DNA from: Bacteroidales bacterium
Lineage (GTDB): Bacteria > Bacteroidota > Bacteroidia > Bacteroidales > Marinilabiliaceae
Length of the DNA stretch: 64,000 nucleotides
Direction of reading: 5' to 3'
NCBI GenBank assembly: GCA_024401395.1
Contig: JAKSLD010000017.1
Coordinates: 17,611 to 81,610, forward strand
Shown here piece after piece: positions 24,797 to 33,527 of the stretch. How positions within the stretch are numbered: position 1 is the stretch's first letter; each line of letters opens with the position of its first letter. The notes below the pieces were generated by a model. It was not told the origin of the DNA and ran no database searches. It saw nothing but the letters and a program-made list of their open reading frames with translations. A program made the position numbers and the translations under genes.

Positions 24797-27277
24797 ATGC
24801 CTAATCCACAACAAACACAACAACAACCTGTCAGAAAGAGACCTGTAGAGAGCGAGTCGTTTTTTGACATAGACTATATGAAATTGCTGCAAGATGCATT
24901 AAGCTATTGGTGGCTTTTTGTTCTTTGTGTAGCTGTAGCTTTGGCAGTTGTTTTTGTATACCATCGTTATAAGATTCCTGTGTACAGTTCGCAACTGACA
25001 CTTCTTCTTGATGATAGAGGAAGTGGAGCAGCCGGTGATGTGGCTAGTAACGCTATGCTACAAGGACTCAGTGTGGATTTTCAAGATCTTCGTACCAAGG
25101 AGAATAATATTGCCATCCTGCGTTCCCGTACTCTGAATGAGCGAGTATTGGATCAGATGGGTATTGACATATGTTACTATAAAAAGGGAACAATACGTAC
25201 TACAGAACAATATCCTTGTGGTGAATTTCATGTAGTTATGGATTCAACGCACGTGCAGACTGTAGGTGCTAGATTCAATATTCTGCTAAGAGATTCGTTG
25301 ACTTTCGAACTTGTAATTGATGCAGACAAGGCAGGTTTGTTCGATTATTCACGTGGTACCTTTGCTTCAGGAGGTCAGGTGTCAGTGTCATACAGACAAG
25401 TACATAGTTTTGGCGAACCTATTGTGACCGACAAATTCGCATTTGCTGTAATTAAGCATCCAGTTATGGATCAAATGACAGATGACGAAGGTATTTTCGA
25501 GCATTATCAGGTAGAATTCAAGCCCCCATATACTCAAGGTTTTGGTCTTAATGTGTTGAAAGACAAGGAGTCGACGGTGTTGACACTTGCGGCACAAGGA
25601 ACAAATCAGGGTAAAGTCAATCAGTATTTGCATACACTTGCGACTACCTTTATAAATGACAACTTAAGTCAGAAGAATCAGATGGCAGAAAACTCGATAA
25701 AATTTATTGAGTCGCAGTTGACAACGCTTTCTGATACACTTCTTGATATAGGAACGCAATTGTCAATGTTCCGTACCAATCATGGACTTCAGCTAGGTGT
25801 TACCTCAAAGGGTAATAAGTTGTTCAGAGAGATAGAAGATTATGAGACAGAGATACAGAAGCAAGGAGTGCTTGTTTCGTACTACGATTATATTTCCGAG
25901 TATCTCCGTACAGATAGTGTGGTTACAGGTTCTGTTTTTGCGCCACCAATTTATAATACAGGAAGTTCGCTTTTTGAGCAGCAGTTGAATAACCTGTTGA
26001 AATTGAACGCTGACTATCAGGCATTGCAAAGTACATACGGTACAAGTTACAACCCTGCTACAAGAGAAGTATTGACAAGATTCAATATAGCGCGCAACAC
26101 ACTCCTCTCGACCATAGCAAATAACAAGAACCTTGTTATCCAAAATGTCAACGAGCTGAAGCGGAAGATGCAGACGAATGTTTCAGAAGCCATGAGTCTT
26201 CCTGAGACAGAGAGAAAGTTGCTAGGTATTGACCGACAGTTCTCATTGACGAATGAAGTATATACATTCCTTTTGAGAAAGCGTTCCGAGGCACAGCTGC
26301 AAAAGGCAAGTAGCACAAGCGACCATAAGATACTTGATGATGCTGCCACTGTAGGCATAGTTTCTCCAAGATACGCTATTAACCAGTTATTGGCGTTGAT
26401 TATCGGATTAGGTTTGCCATTAGCATTCCTGATTATACGTCAGTGGATGGACAATAAACTACGAACGGCTGAAGATCTCAAGAAAATGACGCCGCTACCT
26501 ATAGTAGGAGAGATTCCATCCTGTCATTATCAAGACAGTTTTGTTGTTGAGTCGCATCCTGGTAGTATTGTATCAGAAGCCTATAGACATTTGAGAGCGA
26601 AGCTACACCTAGTAACGTTGGGAAAAGAATCACTGATATTAGGAGTGTCTTCATCCATGCCAGGAGATGGTAAGTCATTTACCGCTCGTAATGTTGCCAG
26701 TGTGTATGCTATTTCGGGTAAGAAGACAGTATTGTTAGGCTTTGACCTCAGACGTCCGGCATTGTCTAAAGTGTTGAATCAGAATAAACACGTAGGTATT
26801 ACCCATTATATTATGGAGCAGGCCACACTAGAAGAAGTGATTATCAATCAGTCGAATAATCTAGATGTCATTGTAGCAGGAGAGGTGCCACCGAATGCTG
26901 CAGAATTGATTCTTCATGAAAAGACTGCCGAATTGATAGATAAACTTAAGGAGAGATACGATGTTATTGTAGTGGATACTCCACCTATGGCAGCAGTTGC
27001 TGATGCATACCAGATAGCAGAATGGTGTGATGCAATGTTGTTCGTTGTAAGACAAGACTATACGAGAAAGGATGTCCTTAAAGACGTCTCAGCATCGTTG
27101 GTAGAGCAGTCGGTTAAGAATCCTGTCATCGTACTTAATGATGTGGGCTCAAAGAACTGTCGATATGGATATCGATATGGATACGGCAAGTATGGCTATG
27201 GTAGATACTCTCGCTACGGTAAGAAGTATGGCTATGGTTATCGCTCGCAAAATTATGGTTATACCAAGGAGGATTAA
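24797..27277 (+). CDS. Wzc-type polysaccharide co-polymerase and tyrosine autokinase
   Basis: The 826-residue inner-membrane protein has a Wzz domain between two membrane helices (about 38-58 and 525-545). The periplasmic part is coiled-coil rich. It ends in a cytoplasmic BY-kinase domain with Walker A MPGDGKS (about 621-627), Walker A' LLGFDLRRP and Walker B VIVVDTPPMA. The last 40 residues hold 13 Tyr in GY/RY/KY repeats, the autophosphorylation cluster. Together with the Wza-like protein it controls polymer length and export. No glycosyltransferase or polymerase genes are near, so the polymer must be built by genes elsewhere. Confidence 0.93.
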   Translation: MPNPQQTQQQPVRKRPVESESFFDIDYMKLLQDALSYWWLFVLCVAVALAVVFVYHRYKIPVYSSQLTLLLDDRGSGAAGDVASNAMLQGLSVDFQDLRTKENNIAILRSRTLNERVLDQMGIDICYYKKGTIRTTEQYPCGEFHVVMDSTHVQTVGARFNILLRDSLTFELVIDADKAGLFDYSRGTFASGGQVSVSYRQVHSFGEPIVTDKFAFAVIKHPVMDQMTDDEGIFEHYQVEFKPPYTQGFGLNVLKDKESTVLTLAAQGTNQGKVNQYLHTLATTFINDNLSQKNQMAENSIKFIESQLTTLSDTLLDIGTQLSMFRTNHGLQLGVTSKGNKLFREIEDYETEIQKQGVLVSYYDYISEYLRTDSVVTGSVFAPPIYNTGSSLFEQQLNNLLKLNADYQALQSTYGTSYNPATREVLTRFNIARNTLLSTIANNKNLVIQNVNELKRKMQTNVSEAMSLPETERKLLGIDRQFSLTNEVYTFLLRKRSEAQLQKASSTSDHKILDDAATVGIVSPRYAINQLLALIIGLGLPLAFLIIRQWMDNKLRTAEDLKKMTPLPIVGEIPSCHYQDSFVVESHPGSIVSEAYRHLRAKLHLVTLGKESLILGVSSSMPGDGKSFTARNVASVYAISGKKTVLLGFDLRRPALSKVLNQNKHVGITHYIMEQATLEEVIINQSNNLDVIVAGEVPPNAAELILHEKTAELIDKLKERYDVIVVDTPPMAAVADAYQIAEWCDAMLFVVRQDYTRKDVLKDVSASLVEQSVKNPVIVLNDVGSKNCRYGYRYGYGKYGYGRYSRYGKKYGYGYRSQNYGYTKED

Positions 27278-27296
27278 TTTTCAAAGAGAATAGTTA

Positions 27297-28367
27297 ATGT
27301 TGGCTTTAGTCCTATATTTCTTAGTCGATGCCATTGTGAGTGCGCTGGTTGGACCTCTAGAGGGTACGATATCGGGTGCGGCAGTCGGTATATTGGCATC
27401 TATCTTTCAGATGCTGAAAGATAAGAAGAAAGGTAGGACAGATACCCAGAAAGGGTATTTGATAGATATTCTGCTAGTCTGTGTTTTTGTTGCTCTAGAT
27501 GTGATTTTCGATTCTCTTGAGGGCGGACACAGATTGATGGGCGTTGTTGTATCAGTGCTGTTGGTCGTAATTTTTATGGTATCAGGGTGGGGGAAGACAA
27601 ATTTATTGTCGTTGCTTACCGGTAATATATTAGATAAGGTATTAGACAGTCCTTATGTGGTATATTTGATGCGAAATACGATGCGCAGGATGTCGGTATG
27701 GGCTATAGTTGCCCTTGTGGTATATCTACTTGCGTATTTTGTGCTACCCGAGCATGTAGCAATATTTGTAGATGATTGGTTCGTTTTCATAATAGTTCCA
27801 TTGGCATTCGTTGTTGAGTTTATTATTTCTAGAATAATCAGGAATAAATATAAAGATGTCGAATGGGTGCCCCTGGTAAATGAAGAAGGTAAAGTAATCG
27901 GACAATCTCCCCGTCCTTTAGTCCATAATGGCAGTGGTTGGTTGCATCCAGTGGTTCACCTCCATGTCTTTGATGAAGAGGGAAGAATACTCTTGCAAAA
28001 GAGACCAGCACATAAGAAGATACAGCCATTGAAATGGGATACGGCTGTTGGAGGTCACATAGCTGCCAATGAAAAGGTTGAAGAAGCATTGATGAGAGAA
28101 GCCAGGGAAGAGATAGGTTTGAAGCAATTTCAGGCACAGCATTCTCATACATACGTATGGAAATCGAGTGTAGAAAACGAATATGTTCTAGCGTTCAAGA
28201 CCATTAATAATGGACCATTTGAACCAGAGATAAAAGAAGAAGTTGATGAACTGCGATTCTGGACAATTGATGAATTGCGGCAAGAGATAAATAAATCAGC
28301 GAAAGAATGTAACCTAACACCTAATTTTTGCGAAGAAGTGAAAAAGTTAGGAGTACTTTCGAATTAA
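27297..28367 (+). CDS. Nudix hydrolase fused to an N-terminal multi-span membrane domain
   Basis: The 356-residue protein has about five to six hydrophobic helices in residues 1-180 (for example YLIDILLVCVFVALDVIF and WAIVALVVYLLAYFVL) and then a soluble Nudix domain (about 190-350). The Nudix box GGHIAANEKVEEAL...REAREEIG is complete at about 252-274. The soluble part resembles isopentenyl-diphosphate isomerase-like Nudix proteins, so a diphosphate substrate is likely; which one is unknown. The membrane half looks like a septation protein A/VC0807-type domain, but I am not sure. It is the third gene of the wza-wzc operon (19 nt gap), which hints at a role with lipid-linked or nucleotide-linked sugars (inference). 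Confidence 0.8.
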   Translation: MLALVLYFLVDAIVSALVGPLEGTISGAAVGILASIFQMLKDKKKGRTDTQKGYLIDILLVCVFVALDVIFDSLEGGHRLMGVVVSVLLVVIFMVSGWGKTNLLSLLTGNILDKVLDSPYVVYLMRNTMRRMSVWAIVALVVYLLAYFVLPEHVAIFVDDWFVFIIVPLAFVVEFIISRIIRNKYKDVEWVPLVNEEGKVIGQSPRPLVHNGSGWLHPVVHLHVFDEEGRILLQKRPAHKKIQPLKWDTAVGGHIAANEKVEEALMREAREEIGLKQFQAQHSHTYVWKSSVENEYVLAFKTINNGPFEPEIKEEVDELRFWTIDELRQEINKSAKECNLTPNFCEEVKKLGVLSN

Positions 28368-28396
28368 TAATGTAGTAACAGAAATACTAAAACACT

Positions 28397-29803
28397 ATGC
28401 CATCTGAGCAAGGAAAAAACGTCATAGAGCAGCTGAATAACCTGGGAAAGCGAAGTGAGGTCCTGGGAGATAAGTTGCGTCAGTTAGTCTCTAGCTACGA
28501 GAACCTTTCTACATCGCAAGAGCAGTACCAAGCCCTCTTGCGAGAGTTCGGTCTTGAGGATGAAGTCCGCAAGAGTCAGAAAGATGTGAAGCGTTACAAG
28601 ATGGTTACGCTTCTGTATATTGTAGTCTATGGTTTCTCGGAATTAGCACAGCGTCAGGATGCGTCTGCGCAGATGGATAAGCTAGATGAGATATTCTTGA
28701 CAATTCAGGATATTGCCAGCAAGTATCATTTGGTAAAGATACCAAGCATAGGAGACAATATGCTTCTTGCTGGAGGTATTGAAAAGATAAACAAGACAAA
28801 TCCTATTGATGCTACGCTAGCTGCCAATGAGATTATGGAGATGATGCAAACCATAAAGAGAAAAGACTCTAGTTGCATCTGGGAGCTAGGTATGGGTTTG
28901 CATACGGGTCCAGTTATTGGTCGTTTTGTACCAAATAAGCGTACTCCATATACATTGTCCGGCAATAACGTATTGACAGCGACTCGTCTTGGTTTTGCTG
29001 CATTCCGAGGTCATATCTCTATGTCACCGATGACATACGAGTTGACTAAAGAATTCTTTGACCTACGCCGTTGCGGTAAGATTCCTGTAAAATATAGTGG
29101 CGTGATGGATATGTTCAACCTTGAGGGCATTACAGAAGACTTCCTAAATGAGGATGATCCATCTAAGCCTTACAATGAGGAATTTGAGCTTAACTATCAG
29201 AGGCTGCAGTTCATGGATATACAAGAGCACGTCTTGGATATGCTTGAAGAGAAGTTGCCAAAGAACCTGTATTACCATAACGTTAAGCATACTATTGATG
29301 TCACGACAGAAGTTGAGCTTATCGGATGGGCAGAAGGAGTACCGGAGAAGCAGATATTGCTTTTGAAGGTTGCAGGTTTGTTCCATGACTCGGGTCACAT
29401 TGTGAAATATAAGGGTCACGAAGAAGAGAGCTGTAATTTTGCGCAAGAGATATTGCCACAATATAATTATTCGCAGGAGCAGATAGACGAGATAAAGCGT
29501 ATTATCATGGCTACACAGTTGCCACATACTCCGTCGGATATTCTTGAAGCGATTATACAAGACAGTGACCTTGACTATCTTGGTCGTGGAGACTTTATTC
29601 CAGTATCTAATATGCTTTATAAGGAGCTTCTTGAGCGCAATGCGGCCAATGATATTGACAAGTGGAACGAGATGCAGATTAAGTTTATTTCGGGACATCA
29701 ATATTATACCAAGACAGCGACCAGTCTCCGTGAGGTGAACAAGCAGGAGCAGATAGAGCGTCTGAAGGCACAGCTCGGTAAGGGCGAATTGTTGCAAGAC
29801 TAA
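28397..29803 (+). CDS. Class III nucleotide-cyclase-like domain fused to an HD phosphohydrolase domain
   Basis: The 468-residue cytoplasmic protein has a coiled-coil start (1-60), a class III cyclase fold (about 65-245) and an HD domain (about 270-440). The cyclase part keeps IGD (Asp120), the GMGLHTGPV strand and Arg197. The first metal Asp expected before GF is Val76 (LLYIVVYGF) and the Asn expected in the VN pair is Leu193, so catalysis looks lost or altered. The HD domain keeps His294, His298, His330-Asp331 and Asp389/391, so it may be the active half, perhaps a phosphodiesterase controlled by nucleotide binding to the cyclase fold. The gap to the Nudix gene is 29 nt and to truA 3 nt. Confidence 0.82.
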   Translation: MPSEQGKNVIEQLNNLGKRSEVLGDKLRQLVSSYENLSTSQEQYQALLREFGLEDEVRKSQKDVKRYKMVTLLYIVVYGFSELAQRQDASAQMDKLDEIFLTIQDIASKYHLVKIPSIGDNMLLAGGIEKINKTNPIDATLAANEIMEMMQTIKRKDSSCIWELGMGLHTGPVIGRFVPNKRTPYTLSGNNVLTATRLGFAAFRGHISMSPMTYELTKEFFDLRRCGKIPVKYSGVMDMFNLEGITEDFLNEDDPSKPYNEEFELNYQRLQFMDIQEHVLDMLEEKLPKNLYYHNVKHTIDVTTEVELIGWAEGVPEKQILLLKVAGLFHDSGHIVKYKGHEEESCNFAQEILPQYNYSQEQIDEIKRIIMATQLPHTPSDILEAIIQDSDLDYLGRGDFIPVSNMLYKELLERNAANDIDKWNEMQIKFISGHQYYTKTATSLREVNKQEQIERLKAQLGKGELLQD

Positions 29804-29806
29804 TAG

Positions 29807-30580
29807 ATGAGATATTTCATAGAGCTAGCCTATGATGGCACGCGCTTTCATGGGTGGCAGTTACAGCCTAACGCAGAGTCTATCCAAGGGTATCTGAACG
29901 ATGCTCTTGCGAAGGCTCTGCGTATTTCTGATATAAATGTAGTCGGGTGTGGTCGTACCGATACCGGTGTACATGCTGAGTATTATGTTGCACATTTCGA
30001 TGTGGAGAATCCAGTTGAGGAGACTATGGACTGGCTTAAGTTCAAGTTGAATGCCATTCTTCCATCAGACATAGCAGTATTCTCAGTTCAGCCAGTAGAA
30101 GATACGATACATGCACGTTTTTCGGCCTATTCGCGTTCATATCATTATTATGTGGTTGAAGACAAGGATCCTTTCAGAAGGTTTCTTTCCTACCAGATAC
30201 CATTCCATTTGGATTATGAAAAGATGAATGAGGCTGCCAAGTTGCTTTTAGATGTAGATGATTTTACGAGTTTTGCAAGATTACATTCGAATGCAAAGAC
30301 AAATATCTGCAATGTGACACAGGCAGAGTGGCTGCTTGATGATAAAGGGCAGCATTATTTCAGGATAACAGCGAACAGATTTTTGCGAAATATGGTAAGA
30401 GCTGTTGTCGGGACACTATTCGATGTGGGACGAGGCAGGATGACCATTGAGGATTTCAAGAAAGTTATAGATACAAAAGATAGAAAAGCGGCAAGTACGT
30501 CTGCGCCAGCCAATGGATTGAGTCTGGTAGAAGTATTGTATCCAGAAGGAAGAGGTTTTGTGCCGCAGAAGCAGAAGTGA
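29807..30580 (+). CDS. truA: tRNA pseudouridine synthase A
   Basis: The enzyme makes pseudouridine at positions 38-40 of tRNA anticodon arms. The 257-residue protein has the typical start MRYFIELAYDGTRFHGWQ, the catalytic Asp in GCGRTDTGVHA (about residue 52) and FLRNMVRAVVGTL near the C-terminus. It is the last gene of the wza operon, 3 nt after the cyclase/HD gene, so its expression is probably tied to it. Confidence 0.97.
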   Translation: MRYFIELAYDGTRFHGWQLQPNAESIQGYLNDALAKALRISDINVVGCGRTDTGVHAEYYVAHFDVENPVEETMDWLKFKLNAILPSDIAVFSVQPVEDTIHARFSAYSRSYHYYVVEDKDPFRRFLSYQIPFHLDYEKMNEAAKLLLDVDDFTSFARLHSNAKTNICNVTQAEWLLDDKGQHYFRITANRFLRNMVRAVVGTLFDVGRGRMTIEDFKKVIDTKDRKAASTSAPANGLSLVEVLYPEGRGFVPQKQK

Positions 30581-30593
30581 TATTATTTCATTG

Positions 30594-30645
30594 CTACACC
30601 CTTGCTACTATCGGGGAAGTACAATGTTGCTCGCAATTTTTTTGA
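30594..30645 (+). repeat. Short interspersed repeat (11-nt array plus box) after truA
   Basis: Three 11-nt units CTACACCCTTG (30594), CTACTATCGGG (30605) and GAAGTACAATG (30616), then box TTGCTCGCAAT (30627-30637) and seven T. Confidence 0.75.
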
Positions 30646-30661
30646 AAATGCAGTTAGAAAT

Positions 30662-30699
30662 AAAAAGCTCTGAAGCATATATGCTTCAGAGCTTTTTTA
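30662..30699. terminator. Bidirectional terminator between truA and the HAD gene
   Basis: AAAAAGCTCTGAAGCATAT pairs with ATATGCTTCAGAGCTTTTT: a 19-nt perfect inverted repeat with A/T tails serving both converging genes. The stop codon and last codons of the minus-strand HAD gene lie inside its left arm side (stop at 30686-30688). Confidence 0.9.
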
Positions 30700-31369
30700 T
30701 TAGATCAGACAAGTCACTCCACGTTGCGTCGTGTCGAGTCTTTTTTTGTTTTTGTTTGCGTACGATGTGCATGAAGTCCATATCAGCCTGGGCGGCGCCC
30801 AGACCATCAGTATCCTCTCTATCGCCTATCATAAGGATATCCTTAGGTTCGATTTGGAGAGCTTCTGCTACGATAGAGAATGGTCGTGGAGCAGGTTTAA
30901 GAGCTCCAGCAGTCTCACTGGAATAGAGGTAGTCGAACTCGGCTGTGATGCCTATAGCCTTCAAGCGTTCGTCTATCATAGCGTAGTCAGACAGGACGGC
31001 GACCTTCATTCCATTACGTTTGATTATTTCTATAAGCTCATTTGCGCCAGGCTGACAACTATAGCTGTTAGTCAGAACACGGTGCATAAGAGGCATATAG
31101 CCATCAAAATACCACTGGCGGATCTCCTCTACGGAGTGCTTTGAACCAATAGACTTATGGAGTAGGGTAAAGAACTCCTCATAGAAAGCATCTGAAGAAG
31201 AGAAATCCTTACCCTTTATTGCTTTGCGGACCTTCTGCACAGCCAGCAACCAAAATGCGCGAGTAGGCATATTCAAGACCAAGTGTATGGCAAATCGTTT
31301 TTTGTCATACAACGTACCATCAAAATCGAATATGATAGCCTTGTATCTTGATAAGTCCAGGGATTGCAT
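30686..31369 (-). CDS. HAD-family hydrolase
   Basis: The 227-residue protein shows the HAD motifs in order: I DFDGTLYD (about 15-22, nucleophile first Asp), II VLSDY, III KPAPRPF (Lys) and IV MIGDREDTDGLGA. The cap is helical and inserted after motif I, as in phosphoglycolate phosphatase-like members. The substrate is unknown. It is downstream of the GH3-auxin-like gene on the same strand (30 nt), so probably co-transcribed with it. Confidence 0.88.
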   Translation of the reverse strand: MQSLDLSRYKAIIFDFDGTLYDKKRFAIHLVLNMPTRAFWLLAVQKVRKAIKGKDFSSSDAFYEEFFTLLHKSIGSKHSVEEIRQWYFDGYMPLMHRVLTNSYSCQPGANELIEIIKRNGMKVAVLSDYAMIDERLKAIGITAEFDYLYSSETAGALKPAPRPFSIVAEALQIEPKDILMIGDREDTDGLGAAQADMDFMHIVRKQKQKKTRHDATWSDLSDLIKKL

Positions 31370-31399
31370 TTGGTGAACTGTGTATATTATTAGTAATAA

Positions 31400-33106
31400 T
31401 TAAGCCTTGACGAGCTCCTTGAACTTTGCGTGACGCTTCTCGTCATTGAGGAGGAGCATAAGCTTGAACTGGCCATCGCGGGCACCCTCAGCTACGCAGC
31501 GAGCCTTGAACTTCTCGAAAGCATCCTGCTCGAGTCGGTAAGCCACAGGGTCCTGAAGGCGGAACGAGTTACGTTTTGCTGCGTACTCGATATTGATATC
31601 CTTAAGTTCCTCGTCGACCTGCTTATTAAACTTCTCTGCTTCCTCCTGAGATACGTTCTGGTTCTCGAACTCGTAGTAGAAGCGGTAGCCAGAATACTTC
31701 TCGTCGGCAAAACCGATGAAGAAGCGGCAAGGCATATTGAGTTTGCTTTCAGCCTCGTGAACAGCAGCGATAAACTGACGCTCGTGAAGTTTTTCACCTG
31801 TGAGAGTAATGATACCATTAACCTTCTGGATAAACTGGATGGTTGGGATTGTACCCTGGAAGCCAGTAACCTCCACGAGGTCGTTCATATTATATCTGTA
31901 GAGACCTGCCCAGGTTGTCACATAGAGGCAATAGCGCTTACCCTTTTCGAGTTGGTCGATGGTAAGGAACTCAGGGTTCTCCATCTCCATATCCTCCTCA
32001 CGGATGAACTCGAAATAGTGCATATGAGGGAACAAAGTAGTATCGTTCTTGCCATTCATTACGAGACCTACGCGGCACTCAGATGCGAAGTAGCCAAACT
32101 CAGGAACCTTACACTGGTCAGGGAATGTACCAGTAATCTTATCGAGGTAGATCTTTGTGTTGCCAGAGCGCCAAGTGTTGAGGACCTGCATATCAGGCCA
32201 ATAGTGCTTAGGCAGTGGAGTGCCGTACTTAGCCTTGATATCCTTAAGTTCCTGCGCACGCTTAGGATTAGGAGTGAGGACAGCCTCGATAGCCTTACGG
32301 CAGTAATCAGGCATATCAAGATCCTTATTAAGAGTACCAGTCTCGATATCGTGAACATACTGATCGTAGTTAGCGATGATATTATCCTGCATACCAGCCA
32401 CTGTAGAAGGGTTAGCAGTCACGATGAGAGTAGTATTACGGATAAGTCCGAGGAGGAAGATACAATAGTTACGAGCCTTATAATCAGATATTTCAAAAAC
32501 CTCATTAGGGCAAGTGTAAGCCTTTTTGATGAAAGCAGGGCACTGAGTATAAGATACACCCGAAACAGAGCCTACTATTGTGCCATCAGGAGCATTGCCC
32601 TCGATAGCCTTACCCACGATAGAAACGACGCCACCAGCGAAGGTATACTTAGACTGCTTGATAAGAGTCCACAACCAAAGCTTGTTGATTTTGCCGTATA
32701 CGTTAGAGAAATATTCGTTAGTGATAGGAATCCACTTTGGCTCCTTGGTTGTACCAGATGTAGTAGCGTACATCTTAGGCTTACCAGGGAAGAGGATATT
32801 TTCGCCACCCTGGAGATGCTTATTTATATATGGGCGGAGGTCCTCGTAGTCATTTACCTGAACCGCCTTACGATAGGCTACGAAGAGCTCTTTATCGTCC
32901 TTGATAGAGAGTAGGGCAGCGAAGTTATGCTCCTTACCATACTCAGAGTCCTTTGCATAGTTAAGAATCTGACGAAGTGTCTTTCCCTGTGTCTTGATAG
33001 CGTTCTTACTAGCTTTGTTGAGTTGCATTGTAAGGATAGTACCTACGCAACCCATCAAGAAGTTGATTTTGCGCCAACCAGATATTTTTTGGCCTTTCAT
33101 CTCCAT
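31400..33106 (-). CDS. GH3-auxin-responsive-promoter family acyl-adenylating enzyme
   Basis: The 568-residue protein belongs to the ANL-related family named after plant GH3/JAR1 proteins (unrelated to glycoside hydrolase family 3). The ATP-binding signature YATTSGTTKEPKWIP is at about 113-127, FGYFASECRVG at about 346, and YRYNMNDLVEVTGF at about 433. Plant members join acyl acids to amino acids; the bacterial substrate is unknown. Such genes are common in Bacteroidetes. Two near-adjacent ATGs at the start are both possible. A -7 box is at 33135-33142. Confidence 0.9.
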   Translation of the reverse strand: MEMKGQKISGWRKINFLMGCVGTILTMQLNKASKNAIKTQGKTLRQILNYAKDSEYGKEHNFAALLSIKDDKELFVAYRKAVQVNDYEDLRPYINKHLQGGENILFPGKPKMYATTSGTTKEPKWIPITNEYFSNVYGKINKLWLWTLIKQSKYTFAGGVVSIVGKAIEGNAPDGTIVGSVSGVSYTQCPAFIKKAYTCPNEVFEISDYKARNYCIFLLGLIRNTTLIVTANPSTVAGMQDNIIANYDQYVHDIETGTLNKDLDMPDYCRKAIEAVLTPNPKRAQELKDIKAKYGTPLPKHYWPDMQVLNTWRSGNTKIYLDKITGTFPDQCKVPEFGYFASECRVGLVMNGKNDTTLFPHMHYFEFIREEDMEMENPEFLTIDQLEKGKRYCLYVTTWAGLYRYNMNDLVEVTGFQGTIPTIQFIQKVNGIITLTGEKLHERQFIAAVHEAESKLNMPCRFFIGFADEKYSGYRFYYEFENQNVSQEEAEKFNKQVDEELKDINIEYAAKRNSFRLQDPVAYRLEQDAFEKFKARCVAEGARDGQFKLMLLLNDEKRHAKFKELVKA

Positions 33107-33134
33107 AGTAAATTGTATTTGATTTTTATCGATG

Positions 33135-33142
33135 CAAAGATA
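33135..33142 (-). promoter_or_regulatory. -7 promoter box of the GH3-auxin-like gene
   Basis: TATCTTTG on the minus strand, 28 nt before the ATG. The -33 element is not recognisable. Confidence 0.5.
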
Positions 33143-33292
33143 CTAAGTATGAAAAGAATGGTTATGGGTAGTAATACCCAAATTTATTTTGAAGTCGATG
33201 TTGATGTGGTGTAGATTTTCGAGGTAAAGATGCTATAGCTCTCATGAAAATTGAGAATTAATGATTTTGATAAGAAAAGATAAGGCTTTGAA

Positions 33293-33457
33293 GCGCGTCT
33301 GTATTAAGGGAGAGTTAAGGGAGCGTTAAGAGAGTGTTAAGGGAGCGATAAAGAAATTATTATTGAGATTTTTTTAGGAGAAGAAGGTATAGGCTGCAAG
33401 ACCGACAGAAAACCTATGCTAGACCTATAGAACACCCTTGTTCATCGTAAATTTTTC
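33293..33457 (+). repeat. Two successive 11-nt phased arrays, the second with box and T-tract
   Basis: First array: CTGTATTAAGG, GAGAGTTAAGG, GAGCGTTAAGA, GAGTGTTAAGG and GAGCGATAAAG, each shifted by 11 nt and ending near 33353, followed by a T-rich stretch but no clear box. Second array: units at 33386, 33397, 33408, 33419 (CTAGACCTATA) and 33430 (GAACACCCTTG), then box TTCATCGTAA (33441-33450) and T-tract. The rest of the 421-nt gap holds the promoter box at 33135 and the terminator at 33469. Confidence 0.8.
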
Positions 33458-33468
33458 AAAAAGTAGGG

Positions 33469-33505
33469 AAAAAAAAGAGGCTGTGTCGGTTATTGACACA
33501 GCCTC
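33469..33505 (-). terminator. Terminator of the acetylesterase gene
   Basis: GAGGCTGTGTC and GACACAGCCTC form a perfect 11-bp stem with a 7-nt loop, followed on the minus strand by eight T. The stem sequence recurs next to the array at 45.5 kb. Confidence 0.9.
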
Positions 33506-33527
33506 ATATATTATATCTAAATCCTGA

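Noticed and set aside
31430..32914. A 494-codon open frame on the plus strand
   Set aside because: It mirrors the codons of the GH3-auxin-like gene on the minus strand; low stop frequency there is a by-product of its codon use.
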